Of a stretch of 64,000 nt of DNA, positions 54,178 to 63,587 are shown in pieces (positions within the stretch are counted from its first letter, which is position 1; every line of letters starts with the position of its first letter). Where the stretch lies: NCBI GenBank assembly GCA_033105485.1, contig CP136956.1, forward strand, positions 1,302,001-1,366,000, given 5' to 3'. The position numbers were made by a program, and so were the translations under genes. A model generated the notes under the pieces. It did no database searches. It saw only the letters and a program-made list of their open reading frames with translations, and was not told the DNA's origin. The DNA is from LVI-A0039 sp033105485. Its GTDB lineage: Bacteria > Bacillota_I > Bacilli_A > UBA3375.

Positions 54178-54205
54178 ATTATAACATAATTCCAAAAAAT
54201 GTAAA
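54178..54205 (-). promoter_or_regulatory. Promoter of the first YczE-like gene (minus strand)
   Basis: On the minus strand, TTTACA (54200-54205), 16-bp spacer and TATAAT (54178-54183). The -35 is embedded in a cre-like TGTAAATGTTTTTT (54200-54213). Confidence 0.6.
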
Positions 54206-54244
54206 TGTTTTTTTCACAATAAAAATTTCGAGGAAATAAAGTGG

Positions 54245-54276
54245 CAAAAAGAAAAGAACTCAGTAAATTGAGTTCT
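54245..54276 (-). terminator. Terminator of the second YczE-like gene (minus strand)
   Basis: AGAACTCA/TGAGTTCT stem (54255-54262 with 54269-54276), six-base loop, followed on the minus strand by a T-rich run. It separates the two paralogs into single-gene transcripts. Confidence 0.8.
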
Positions 54277-54284
54277 CTTGAAAT

Positions 54285-54911
54285 TTAGTATTTTAAAATT
54301 TTTCCCCACATTGTAATTATTGGTCCCGATGCAACTACGATGAATAGTGTTGCAAAGCTAATTGGAACTGGCAAGTCTGCAATAATAATAATTACAAATG
54401 CAATGATAAATGTAATAACATCGACAATTAAACGAGCATTTCCTAAGTCACGTCCAGTAACTGCGCTTAATTGAATTACGAAACGATCATATGGTGTTGC
54501 TACTAATTGGCTATTTGCCATTAAGTAGATTGCTAAGTTTACAACGAATACGTTAGTCATAAACACGATAAATTTAATTGCAAAGCTTGCGTATTCAACG
54601 TCGATTAAGAATCCGAACATATTAATAACACGTGATACTACTAAGATTGAAACAATTGCAATTAATACTTGTTTCCAATCTGATTGTAATTTTTTTAAAA
54701 AGATAACGATTAATACTAAAAACACTGCGTGAGTTACAAGAACTGCATCTCCATATTGGTCCATGTCTAATAAATATTGAGTTGTTAAACAAGCGGTATC
54801 ATATGTCGACATCCCCCAGTTTATCCCGATAATAAAGTTGATTGAGATAGCAAGTAATAAAGTTCCTACTACTGCTAACCCAATTCTAAATCCTAAAGTT
54901 TTGTTGTTCAT
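54285..54911 (-). CDS. YczE/YitT-like membrane protein, paralog
   Basis: A 208-residue membrane protein with helices and motifs parallel to the gene at 53496: GINWGMSTYDTACLTTQYL and TPYDRFVIQLSAVTGRDLGNARL. The ribosome site is TTGGAGG and a minus-strand TATAAT lies at 54931-54936. The pair probably arose by tandem duplication and diverged, since each now has its own promoter and terminator. Function unknown; the family has been linked to transport or regulation only by position. Confidence 0.8.
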   Translation of the reverse strand: MNNKTLGFRIGLAVVGTLLLAISINFIIGINWGMSTYDTACLTTQYLLDMDQYGDAVLVTHAVFLVLIVIFLKKLQSDWKQVLIAIVSILVVSRVINMFGFLIDVEYASFAIKFIVFMTNVFVVNLAIYLMANSQLVATPYDRFVIQLSAVTGRDLGNARLIVDVITFIIAFVIIIIADLPVPISFATLFIVVASGPIITMWGKILKY

Positions 54912-54993
54912 TTTGTTGCCTCCAACTAGTATTATATCGTAGATTTTACATGTTTAAACTCTTTTTTGAAAAGTTTACATTAATTTTTCACTT

Positions 54994-55018
54994 TAAAAAA
55001 CTAGCCAGATTAGCTAGT
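54994..55018 (-). terminator. Terminator of the small secreted protein gene (minus strand)
   Basis: ACTAGC/GCTAGT stem with a 7-base loop, followed on the minus strand by six T residues. Confidence 0.8.
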
Positions 55019-55067
55019 CTTTGAATATATTAAATTGTATGGTTTGATACTTTATTATTTGGTGAGA

Positions 55068-55397
55068 TTAACTGTTGAAAAGGTCCTCATAGTTTAGATT
55101 ACCGAATAAATCATCAATTGATTCGAAAAATTTATCAGAATCCCACTTGTCCCAAGAGGCACCAAAATCATAATCTTCAAAAAATTCAGCAATACTAGAA
55201 TTTTCTAACTCTGTTTTCAGTTCTTCCCAATAATCTTTTAAGTCGGAAAGTTGTAAGTTACCAAACTCGTATTGGTTGTCGCTTACAGGTAATGTAGCAA
55301 AGTTACTAGCTGAAAATGTTGTAGCACCTCCAAACACAAACCCTGAGGAAATTACTACAGCAAAAACAGCAAATAAAAGAATGCTCTTTCTGTTCAT
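55068..55397 (-). CDS. Small secreted acidic protein of unknown function
   Basis: A 109-residue protein. Residues 1-30 are a signal peptide or N-terminal anchor (MNRKSILLFAVFAVVISSGF, then FGGATTFSA), with cleavage likely after an Ala near residue 30. The rest is acidic and aromatic-rich, with repeated Asp/Glu-Phe/Trp/Tyr clusters (EFFEDYDF, WDKWDSDKFFESIDDLFG) and no cysteine. No family is recognised. The start at 55397 follows AAAGGAG. It is preceded by a TATAAT (55529-55534, minus) and a leader of about 125 bases whose ends pair, suggesting post-transcriptional control. Confidence 0.7.
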   Translation of the reverse strand: MNRKSILLFAVFAVVISSGFVFGGATTFSASNFATLPVSDNQYEFGNLQLSDLKDYWEELKTELENSSIAEFFEDYDFGASWDKWDSDKFFESIDDLFGNLNYEDLFNS

Positions 55398-55524
55398 AAT
55401 ACTCCTTTCGTGTGTCAAGAATACTGCTATTAAATTGCGGATAGTAGAGAATTAAGGGCCTTCTAGTAAATTCGGAAAGAATATAAGATGTAATAGACAA
55501 CTGGAGGCTTCTACTACTATCCAC
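55398..55524 (-). promoter_or_regulatory. Long structured 5' leader of the small secreted protein gene
   Basis: A minus-strand TATAAT (55529-55534) puts the transcript start near 55522. The 5' end GTGGATAGTAG (55524-55514) can pair over 11 bp (one G-U) with CTACTATCCGC (55447-55437), closing a loop of about 66 bases. Inside, GCCT and AGGC can pair. The stem ends about 40 bases before the start codon. I recognise no known riboswitch or T-box motif; it may be a regulatory RNA structure or simply a stable leader. Confidence 0.5.
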
Positions 55525-55674
55525 TTATATTATAACGCTTAAATTGGCACGAATATCGTATTAGCGTAGCATCTTTACTGTCAAGAGTATAAGTTAATAA
55601 AGTGTTAATATGATTAAACTAATAGGTCTTAATAACTATTTACTCCGTGTTATAATAGGTGTATTGGAGTCGTG

Positions 55675-57447
55675 ATGAAAGAACAAATTGTTGAACAAAT
55701 AAAGTTACAGGTTGGTGATAATCCTGGTTGTTATATGTACTATAACCGTAATAATCAAATCATCTATGTTGGTAAAGCGAAGAATTTAAAGAAGCGTATG
55801 CTGTCCTACTTTAATCGTGTTAATAATATTAAGACAACTAAGTTAGTTAGTGAAATTGCAAAGTTTGAAACGTTTGTAACTACAAATGAACGTGAAGCAT
55901 TAATACTTGAAAATAACTTAATTAAGCAGTATGAACCGAAATATAATATTTTACTAAAAGATGACAAACGTTATCCATCCATACTAGTAACGAGAGAGGC
56001 GCATCCTCGTATTTTAAAAGTCCGTGATACTAAACGTAAAGGTAAATACTATGGCCCTTACCCCTCAAACTTCTTTGTAAATGAAATCATTGAAGTTCTA
56101 AATAAAGAAGTGCCATTACGTAAATGTCATAAGTTACCAAAAGAAGAATGTATTTACTATCACATTGGTCAATGTTACGCACCTTGCATTAAAGGGGTTA
56201 GTCCTGAGCAAGTTAGTAGCTATAAAGAAACGGTTGATGGTTTACTTGCTAATAACTTGAGTAAGATGAAAAAGCTATTAACTAATAAGATGATGAAATC
56301 TGCTGAGAACCTAGAGTTTGAGCAAGCGGGTAAATATAAGAGTCTACTAGCGATGATTGAAGAGTATAAGCAAAATCAAGCAATTGAATTTAGTCGTGAT
56401 ATTAACATTGATATTTATGGTATTTATGCCGATGATAGTTGGCTAAGTGTTAGTATTATTACTGTAAAAGAAGGTCGAGTTCAAAATGTATCAAGTGGTA
56501 TTACATCATATGAAGGTGATATTAATGAAAGTTTAATTTCATATTTATATACGCACTACCTAAAGAACGAAGCACCTATCAACTTTATTATTGATGATAG
56601 TGATCAAAACTTAATTAAAGAAATTGAGAGTCAGTTACTGATGACATATCACAACTCACACTTAACAGAGTATAAAACATTATTAGAGATGGCTACATAT
56701 AATAGTCGTAGTTACTTTAAGAACAATGTTAACCGTCTTACTAATAAAGTATTGGGAAAAGAAAATGATGGATTCGATACACTTAAACAAGTGGCTAAAA
56801 GTGAATTACATTTAATTGAGATTTATGATATTTCACACATTGGTGGTGATGCTCAAGTAGCAGCTAAAGTTGTGTGGCAAGATGGAAAGAAAAATCCAAA
56901 GTTATATCGTAAGTATAAAATTAAAGATGCAAAAGCAAGCGATGATTATGGTTCAATGCGCGAGGTCTTAACTCGTAGGTTAAATCGTGTTATTACTGGT
57001 GAAGAACAAGCACCAGACTTAATTATCATGGATGGTGGTAAAGGACAAGTTAGTAGTGGAGTTCAAGTATTAGAAGCACTAGGATTAGATCAAAAGATTA
57101 AGATTATTGGTCTTGCCAAAGATGACTTCCACAAAACACGTGCAATGGTAAATAAACATGGACAAGAACATGAACTAGATCGTTCATCAAGTCTATATAA
57201 ATTACTATTTGATATGCAAGAGGAAGTCCATAGATTTGCTATCGACTTTCACCGTCAAACGAAGACTAAGTCGTTATTCTCATCTAAGCTTGATAATATA
57301 CCAGGACTTGGTGTCAAACGCAAACGAATGTTGCTTGATCACTTTGGAACAATTGAGAGCATTCAAGAGGCAACAGTTGAGGAAATTCAAAAGCTATCAA
57401 TACCAAGTAAAGTGGCGATTGCAATTAAAGAAGAATTATCAAAATAA
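55675..57447 (+). CDS. uvrC: Excinuclease ABC subunit C
   Basis: A 590-residue UvrC: N-terminal GIY-YIG nuclease (residues about 14-95; GCYMYY, IIYVGKAKNLKKRM, Glu in REALILENNLI), UVR motif for UvrB binding (about 195-230), RNase H-like nuclease (ISHIGGDAQVAA; IIMDGGKGQV) and C-terminal helix-hairpin-helix (IPGLGVKRKRMLL). It makes the two incisions in nucleotide-excision repair. Start set at the ATG with GGAG upstream; TATAAT at 55651. Slightly short but complete. Confidence 0.96.
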   Translation: MKEQIVEQIKLQVGDNPGCYMYYNRNNQIIYVGKAKNLKKRMLSYFNRVNNIKTTKLVSEIAKFETFVTTNEREALILENNLIKQYEPKYNILLKDDKRYPSILVTREAHPRILKVRDTKRKGKYYGPYPSNFFVNEIIEVLNKEVPLRKCHKLPKEECIYYHIGQCYAPCIKGVSPEQVSSYKETVDGLLANNLSKMKKLLTNKMMKSAENLEFEQAGKYKSLLAMIEEYKQNQAIEFSRDINIDIYGIYADDSWLSVSIITVKEGRVQNVSSGITSYEGDINESLISYLYTHYLKNEAPINFIIDDSDQNLIKEIESQLLMTYHNSHLTEYKTLLEMATYNSRSYFKNNVNRLTNKVLGKENDGFDTLKQVAKSELHLIEIYDISHIGGDAQVAAKVVWQDGKKNPKLYRKYKIKDAKASDDYGSMREVLTRRLNRVITGEEQAPDLIIMDGGKGQVSSGVQVLEALGLDQKIKIIGLAKDDFHKTRAMVNKHGQEHELDRSSSLYKLLFDMQEEVHRFAIDFHRQTKTKSLFSSKLDNIPGLGVKRKRMLLDHFGTIESIQEATVEEIQKLSIPSKVAIAIKEELSK

Positions 57448-57457
57448 ATACTATGCA

Positions 57458-57489
57458 AATAACACATGACTAGTTAGTTATGTGTTATT
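57458..57489. promoter_or_regulatory. Inverted repeat between uvrC and arsR
   Basis: AATAACACAT and ATGTGTTATT form a perfect 10-bp inverted repeat 12 bases apart, with TATAAT (57492-57497) directly downstream. There is no T-run, so an operator for the following ArsR-type protein is more likely than a terminator. Confidence 0.5.
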
Positions 57490-57508
57490 ATTATAATGAG
57501 GTGGAATG

Positions 57509-57802
57509 ATGAAGATTGATTTATTTAAGCTTTTAAGCTGTAAAACAAGGTTCGATATTATGAATATGCTTATAGTCAATGAACACGTTTGTGTATGTCA
57601 CTTAGAGGGCTGTTTGGGCCTATCTCAAGCGAATGCATCTAAACATATGCGTTTGTTCAGGGACTTAGATGTAGTTGTTACTGAAAAAATTGGTAAAAGT
57701 GTTTACTATAAATTATCAGACCAATTTAAACAAGAGCACCATAAATTAATCGAGTATGTTAATGAAGGAGAGAGTTATGAAGAGACTTGCAGTATATGCT
57801 AA
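57509..57802 (+). CDS. ArsR/SmtB-family regulator with CVC motif
   Basis: A 97-residue winged-helix protein. VCVCHLEGCLGLSQANASKHM combines the helix-turn-helix with a CVC pair, the position of the arsenic-binding cysteines in ArsR (ELCVCDL). Further cysteines lie in LEGC and the C-terminal CSIC. This suggests sensing of thiophilic metalloids or oxidants. ATG at 57509 is better spaced from GAGG than the adjoining ATG at 57506. It overlaps nadK by 26 bases and heads a thiol/redox gene set. No arsenate reductase or ArsB gene lies in this window. Confidence 0.87.
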   Translation: MKIDLFKLLSCKTRFDIMNMLIVNEHVCVCHLEGCLGLSQANASKHMRLFRDLDVVVTEKIGKSVYYKLSDQFKQEHHKLIEYVNEGESYEETCSIC

Positions 57803-58547
57803 ACAAGGTATCGATAAAGAACATTTAGAGCGTCAGATCTTAGCCGAGTTTGATGCTGAGGTAAGTAGTGCCCCTGATTATGTTTTCACATTTGGTGGAG
57901 ATGGAACCTTTTTAGAAGCAATTCAAGAATATGGTTTCGATCCTATTTATATTCCAGTAAACATGGGTAACTTAGGTTTCTATACATCATGGGTTCCCAA
58001 TGAACTTAGTGACTTATTAGTGAACTTTAAGAAGACGGAAATTTTAGAATTATCAACAATTAAAATCGAATACGAACATAAAGGTGTAAAAGATGAATAC
58101 TACGCACTTAATGAAGCAACGATCGTAAACCCAATTAAGACGCAAGTGCTTAATATTTTAATTGATGATTATGAATTTGAAAAGTTCCGTGGTACAGGTA
58201 TTTGTTTATCAACGCCAACTGGTTCAACTGCGTATAATAAGAGTTTACGTGGTGCGATAATTCAGTCAGATTTAAACCTATTACAAGTTACAAAAATTGC
58301 ACCAATTAATAACCGTGTTTATCGTTCATTAGATAACTCATTTATTTTAGGTGTTAATAATCAAATTGAGGTGCGTGCTACACGTGAAGAGTTCAAGTAT
58401 TCAACGCTTACGATGGATCGTAAAGTTGTATCACTTGATGATATTACATCACCAGGAATTAAGATGTGTCTAAGTGACCGTAAGATTAAAATTATGGTTA
58501 AAGATGACAATAGTTTCTGGAAACGTGTGAAGAAGGCATTCCTATAA
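57777..58547 (+). CDS. nadK: NAD kinase
   Basis: A 256-residue NAD kinase: FGGDGTFLEA (GGDG signature), NMGNLGFYT, and STPTGSTAYNKSLRG in the substrate-binding region. It phosphorylates NAD to NADP and so sets the NADPH pool. The start at 57777 follows AAGGAGA. One-base overlap with the MATE gene. Its place between ArsR and glutathione genes fits an NADPH demand for disulfide reduction (inference). Confidence 0.95.
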   Translation: MKRLAVYAKQGIDKEHLERQILAEFDAEVSSAPDYVFTFGGDGTFLEAIQEYGFDPIYIPVNMGNLGFYTSWVPNELSDLLVNFKKTEILELSTIKIEYEHKGVKDEYYALNEATIVNPIKTQVLNILIDDYEFEKFRGTGICLSTPTGSTAYNKSLRGAIIQSDLNLLQVTKIAPINNRVYRSLDNSFILGVNNQIEVRATREEFKYSTLTMDRKVVSLDDITSPGIKMCLSDRKIKIMVKDDNSFWKRVKKAFL

Positions 58548-59899
58548 TGAGCAGACTATTTGCAAGTGATAAAATCAGTCGAAATATTGAGGCGATATTT
58601 TGGCCGATTGCAATGTCAATGTTCCTATCAAGTATGCTTGGCTTCCTTGATTCATCAATGGTTGCCCACTATTCAACAATTTCACTAAATGCGATTAACA
58701 TTGCTAATCAGATAAAGAGTATATTTGGTCCAATGTATTTCGGGATCCTTAGTGGAATTGCAATTTTTACTGCGCAAGCAGTCGGGAAAAAAGATAATAA
58801 AACTATCGCAGAAACGTTCGGTTTTGGACTATTATTCATTACTGGACTTGCATTAGTTAACTTTATAACAGTACTAATTTTTAGTAGAGAAATAATTAGC
58901 TTCTTTGTTGATGTTAATACAACAGTTGGGACTGAAGCTTTACTGTTCTTAAGAATTACGATAGTTAACTCAATATTCTGGCCAATTTCAATGCTATTCA
59001 TGTATCAATTTAGAAGCATAAAGAAACCCAAAGTTCCTTTATATATAAATACTGCAATGTTAGTAACTAACTTAGTATTAAACTTCTTATTAATATATGG
59101 AGTTGGACCGTTCCCAGAACTTGGAATTGCTGGAGCTGGTATTGGTACAGTATTAAGTGTTGCGATTTTCATTATTGTCTACTTAGTTGTAGCAATTAAG
59201 ATCAAAGCACAATTTATTGCTAAGCCGAAAGTACTGTTTGGTTTTAAAAAAGAATACGCACTATTAGTTATTAAAACAACATTACCGTTAGTTGTAATTG
59301 AGTTACTATTTGGTGCAGCTCGAGTTATATATACAAAAATGTATATTGAGCTTGGAATTGAAAGTTATACGTTAATTACAGTTTCAACAAACATTACTAA
59401 CTTAGTAAATGCAGGTGTTATTGCAACAGCAAGTACTGCTGGGATTGTTATGGGTGAAGCACTAGGACAAGAATCTGATTTGGAACCGATTAAGAAATCA
59501 CTTTTCAGTTTCATGCGTAAGATTGCACTATATATGTTCTTAGTAATTGCATGTATCTTGCCGTTTACAATGTTCCTGTATAAGCCGAATGATATTGTAA
59601 TTGAGAATTTCTACTTATACGTGTATATACTGATGATTATCAATGGTGTGTATATGGTTATCCGTGTTTTCTCTTCAACATTTATTTCGATATTGAAAAG
59701 TGGAGGAAATACAAAGGTAGTTGTTTTAGCAGACCCAGTAGTTTCATATTTAATTGGTATTCCATTAACGGCACTAGGACTATATGTCTTTGATCTTGGA
59801 GTTATTGCACTTAAGATTATCTGGCTGACTGAAATTATTGGAAAACTAATTATATCGTATTACATCTATAAACAAAACAAGTGGGCTAACCGCCTATAG
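58547..59899 (+). CDS. MATE-family efflux transporter
   Basis: A 450-residue, roughly 12-helix membrane protein with the two-lobed MATE pattern: N-lobe FWPIAMSMFLSSMLGFLDSSMVA and a matching segment near residue 240. MATE proteins export cationic drugs or metabolites using sodium or proton gradients. It is translationally coupled to nadK and precedes gshAB by nine bases. Substrate not deducible. Confidence 0.92.
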   Translation: MSRLFASDKISRNIEAIFWPIAMSMFLSSMLGFLDSSMVAHYSTISLNAINIANQIKSIFGPMYFGILSGIAIFTAQAVGKKDNKTIAETFGFGLLFITGLALVNFITVLIFSREIISFFVDVNTTVGTEALLFLRITIVNSIFWPISMLFMYQFRSIKKPKVPLYINTAMLVTNLVLNFLLIYGVGPFPELGIAGAGIGTVLSVAIFIIVYLVVAIKIKAQFIAKPKVLFGFKKEYALLVIKTTLPLVVIELLFGAARVIYTKMYIELGIESYTLITVSTNITNLVNAGVIATASTAGIVMGEALGQESDLEPIKKSLFSFMRKIALYMFLVIACILPFTMFLYKPNDIVIENFYLYVYILMIINGVYMVIRVFSSTFISILKSGGNTKVVVLADPVVSYLIGIPLTALGLYVFDLGVIALKIIWLTEIIGKLIISYYIYKQNKWANRL

Positions 59900-59908
59900 G
59901 GAGAATGT

Positions 59909-61966
59909 ATGAAAGTTAAGGTTGGTGTCGAAAAAGAATGTCTTATCTTTGATAAAGCGTTTAATCCGATTGATATTGATTTAGACCAGTTACCTCCACA
60001 GCTTAAGGTTGATTTTGCCAATCATCAACTAGAAGTTGTAACTGATCCAATGTCAAGTTCCTTAATTGCGAATCAAAATATTCGTGAATTACTTAGTTTG
60101 GATTATTTTAAGCATTATAAAGTGTGGCCGCTATCATCACCGATGAAAGTCAATAAAAATGTAGACCATGATAAATTAGATAAAGCGTATCGTGACTACT
60201 TAGCAGACAAGTATGGCATTGAAAAAATGTTATATAGTGGGATTCACTACAATTATAGTAATGATTTATTATCAACTAAAGAAGAGTATTTTCAGCTGAT
60301 TCAAAGTGTTTATGAATACTTGCCAATTATCATGCAGTTTACAAGTTTTACGCCACGTTCTCACACTCAGCATCAAGGCTTAAGTTTAATTAATAAAGAC
60401 TATGGACTTGAAAATGCTATTTCATTACGAGCTAGTAGTGACTATGGATTTGTTAATTGTGGTGGTCTTGATTTAAACTTCGATAGTTATGAACAGTATT
60501 TAAGTTCAAAACAAAAGCTAGTAAATGGAATTGATATTTTAGATGAACGTGAAATCTATTCAAAACTACGTTTAAAAGAATATAAAGATGAGAATTATAT
60601 TGAACTTCGTTTTATTGATATTAACCCCTTTGAAGTTAGTGGAATTAGTGATCAAGCATTAATTTTCATTGAATCCTGTTTAGCTTATTTATCTAAGCAT
60701 AAAGTTAAAGCATTTAATACGAGTAAAACATTTGCACAAATTGATCAAGTTGCACTACATGGATTAGATAGAAGCATTAAACTTGATATTGAAGGAGAAG
60801 TAAATAGTCTTACTGCGCACACAAGCAAGTTACTAGATATTCTAATCAAGCATAGCCAAACTAATGTTGAACGTGACGCACTTGAAACTATTAAAGTTAA
60901 ATATAACAAACAAATGCTTGATATTGATTTAATGATTGAGAAGTTAGGTGAGTGTAGCCTTCAGCAGTTTGGGGAAGAATATGCTTATGAATACTCAAAG
61001 TTTGAAATGCTTTATCCAGAACTTAATATGGAGCTTTCAACAAAGCTGCTAATTAAGGCTGCTAAAGATAATAGTTATGATGTCAGCATTGAATCTGAGT
61101 CACAAAATATTATTAAGATTAGTAACCAAGAGCGTAGCCAATACGTAGTTCAAGCTACAAAAACTAATCTTGATGGTTATGCGAGTGTCTTACTTATGAA
61201 TGATAAATACATGACTAAGAAGATATTAGCAGAAAATAATATTTGTGTGCCCTCAGGTCACAAGTTGAAAAAAGGTGATAAACTAGTTAGCACCCTAAAT
61301 GGACTAGTAGTTGTAAAGCCATTAGACACAAACTTCGGTTTGGGAATTACTATTTGTAATGCAGATAATAGTGCTGAATTTAAACAAGCAATAGAACTAG
61401 CGTTTACATATAGTGATGAAATTATTATTGAAAAGTATTACTCAGGTAGCGAGTATCGATTACTCGTTATTGATGGAGTTTGCGAGAGCATTGTTACTAG
61501 GTATAATGCCAATGTTATTGGTGATGGGACTAGTACAATTGAAGAGTTAATTAAACTCAAAAATGAGTCCCCTTTGCGTTCACGTGGTTATAAAACACCG
61601 CTGGAGATGATTGATATTAATCAAGAATTAAAACGTGTTGTAAGTCGACAAGGGTATGACTTAAGTAGTATTTTAAAGTTAGGTCAAAAAGTATTATTAA
61701 GTGATACATCGAATGTATCTCAAGGTGGAGATTCACATGAGGTCTTTGATCGTATTCCAGAAAGTTTTAAGAAAGAAGCAGTTTTAGCTGCGGAAGCATT
61801 AGGTGTAAAAATATGTGGAATTGATATGATTATCGATTTTGAAAAAGGTGAGCATGCGATTATCGAAGCTAACTTTAATCCCGCATTACACATGCATATG
61901 TTTCCGTATATGGGACGTGGACGCGATGTTGCGACTAAGGTTTTAGCAACGTTGTTTAAAGAATAG
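59909..61966 (+). CDS. gshAB: Bifunctional glutathione synthetase GshAB (GshF)
   Basis: A 685-residue fusion: N-terminal gamma-glutamylcysteine ligase (GVEKECLIF at residues 6-14, ending about 430) and a C-terminal ATP-grasp domain (about 430-685; VVVKPLDTNFGLG, SGSEYRLLVIDG, RYNANVIGDGTSTI, IIEANFNPALHMH). It makes glutathione from Glu, Cys and Gly in one polypeptide, as in streptococci and enterococci, where it is usually about 750 residues. GGGAGA precedes the start. The next genes encode a cystine-type transporter and a disulfide reductase, a coherent thiol pathway. Confidence 0.9.
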   Translation: MKVKVGVEKECLIFDKAFNPIDIDLDQLPPQLKVDFANHQLEVVTDPMSSSLIANQNIRELLSLDYFKHYKVWPLSSPMKVNKNVDHDKLDKAYRDYLADKYGIEKMLYSGIHYNYSNDLLSTKEEYFQLIQSVYEYLPIIMQFTSFTPRSHTQHQGLSLINKDYGLENAISLRASSDYGFVNCGGLDLNFDSYEQYLSSKQKLVNGIDILDEREIYSKLRLKEYKDENYIELRFIDINPFEVSGISDQALIFIESCLAYLSKHKVKAFNTSKTFAQIDQVALHGLDRSIKLDIEGEVNSLTAHTSKLLDILIKHSQTNVERDALETIKVKYNKQMLDIDLMIEKLGECSLQQFGEEYAYEYSKFEMLYPELNMELSTKLLIKAAKDNSYDVSIESESQNIIKISNQERSQYVVQATKTNLDGYASVLLMNDKYMTKKILAENNICVPSGHKLKKGDKLVSTLNGLVVVKPLDTNFGLGITICNADNSAEFKQAIELAFTYSDEIIIEKYYSGSEYRLLVIDGVCESIVTRYNANVIGDGTSTIEELIKLKNESPLRSRGYKTPLEMIDINQELKRVVSRQGYDLSSILKLGQKVLLSDTSNVSQGGDSHEVFDRIPESFKKEAVLAAEALGVKICGIDMIIDFEKGEHAIIEANFNPALHMHMFPYMGRGRDVATKVLATLFKE

Positions 61967-61973
61967 GAGAAGT

Positions 61974-63587
61974 ATGTTTACAAGTATATTATTAATTGCA
62001 ATTTTTGTTGTAATTTTATGGTTTATTAAAGGACTTAAGAAAAAGAAGAAATCATTTAACTTCAGAGTATTAACAGCGTTAGTTATCGGGTTAGTATTCG
62101 GGTTAATCGTACAACTAACAGTTGGTACAGAGCAATCATATTTAGAAAATAGTAAAGGTGAAAAAATTGAGAGTTATGTAATGGCAACAGATGTTGCAAA
62201 TGACCCTTCAATTATTACTGACGAAGAAGGAAATACTATTCCTGTATTAATAAACTTTGCTGATTTAGGATTAGATGATAATGCAGTTACCTCTACATTT
62301 GATACAGATGCTTTAAAATATGATGGAGTTATTGTTGAAACTCAAGGAGATTTAACAGATCCAACGTACTATAAAGAAAAAAACACTGCAAGTGCAAACT
62401 TAATGATGGTAATGTCAATCGTAAGTAGTATTTACATTTCATTATTAAAATTAATCGTTATTCCATTAATCTTTATCTCTATCACAACTGCAATTATCAA
62501 TGCGCGTGGTAAAGCAAACTTAGGGAAAAAAGTTACAAAAATTATTACTTTCTTATTAGTTACTGTTGGTATCTCAGCAATTATCGGAGTTATGACAAGT
62601 TTATTATTAGGAATTGATGGTGCTGCATTACAAGCAGGTTTAGGTGCTTCATCTGACGTAGTAGAGCGTACAGCTACTTTAACTGAAAGATCTACAAGCT
62701 TAACTTCTATGAGTATAGCTGATTTAATTACCGCTCCAATTCCAAGTGACTTTAGTTTCTTAGTTGGTCAAGGTGATACAGCAGCACTTACTACAGTATT
62801 ATTCGGTATGTTCTTAGGTTACAGTATTTTACAAGTTGATAAAAGATACCCAGAACGTGTAGAGTTATTCATCAACATTTTAAACTCTACTAAAGAAGTT
62901 GTATTATCAATGGTAAGAGAAATCCTAAAATTAACTCCATTTGCAATTGTTGCATTAATGGCAACATTCATGTCAACTACTGACTTCGCAGGTATGAGTC
63001 AATTATTATTATTCGTAATCGGCACTTATGTTGCAATCGCAATTATGTACGTAATTCACTTATTAATCTTAGCAATCTTCGGATTAAACCCAGTAAAATT
63101 TGCTGTAAAATCATTCCCTGTATTATTATTTGGATTTGGTTCTCGTTCTTCAATGGCAGCTTTAACTTTAAATACTCAAACTCAACGTGAAGAGCTAGGT
63201 GTAGATGAAATGACTTCTGATTTAGCAGGTACATTTGGTGTTACAATTGGTCAAAATGGTTGTGCAGGAATTTACCCGGCAATGATTGCGGTTATGGCTA
63301 TGCAAGCAAATGACCTTTCTATTACATTCGGTTGGTTAATTATGTTAACAATTGTTATTGCAATTTCTTCATTTGGTATCGCTGGTGTTGGTGGTGGAGC
63401 TACTTTCGCTGCAATCGCTGTTTTATCAATCATGGGATTACCAGTAACAATGGCAGCGGTATTAATCTCAGTTGAACCGTTATTAGATATGGCACGTACT
63501 GCATTAAACATTTCTGATAGTATGTTAGCTGGTGTTGTTATTTCAAAAATCGATGGTGAGTTAGATATGGAGACTTATAATGAGTAA
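61974..63587 (+). CDS. tcyP: Dicarboxylate/cation-symporter-family transporter, L-cystine type (TcyP-like)
   Basis: A 537-residue DAACS-family membrane protein. The core has the family's FGFGSRSSMAALTLNTQ hairpin region, TIGQNGCAGIYPAM and the GVGGGATFAA segment, which match cystine permeases of the TcyP group better than glutamate transporters. It is about 75 residues longer than B. subtilis TcyP because of a hydrophilic, acidic stretch (about 45-135) between the second and third helices. With gshAB just upstream it would supply cystine for glutathione synthesis. It overlaps the next gene by eight bases. Confidence 0.85.
   Translation: MFTSILLIAIFVVILWFIKGLKKKKKSFNFRVLTALVIGLVFGLIVQLTVGTEQSYLENSKGEKIESYVMATDVANDPSIITDEEGNTIPVLINFADLGLDDNAVTSTFDTDALKYDGVIVETQGDLTDPTYYKEKNTASANLMMVMSIVSSIYISLLKLIVIPLIFISITTAIINARGKANLGKKVTKIITFLLVTVGISAIIGVMTSLLLGIDGAALQAGLGASSDVVERTATLTERSTSLTSMSIADLITAPIPSDFSFLVGQGDTAALTTVLFGMFLGYSILQVDKRYPERVELFINILNSTKEVVLSMVREILKLTPFAIVALMATFMSTTDFAGMSQLLLFVIGTYVAIAIMYVIHLLILAIFGLNPVKFAVKSFPVLLFGFGSRSSMAALTLNTQTQREELGVDEMTSDLAGTFGVTIGQNGCAGIYPAMIAVMAMQANDLSITFGWLIMLTIVIAISSFGIAGVGGGATFAAIAVLSIMGLPVTMAAVLISVEPLLDMARTALNISDSMLAGVVISKIDGELDMETYNE

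Noticed and set aside
55398..55524. T-box or known riboswitch in the small-protein leader
   Set aside because: No T-box AGGGTGGnACCGCG sequence and no core motif of a riboswitch class that I recognise; kept only as an unassigned structured leader.
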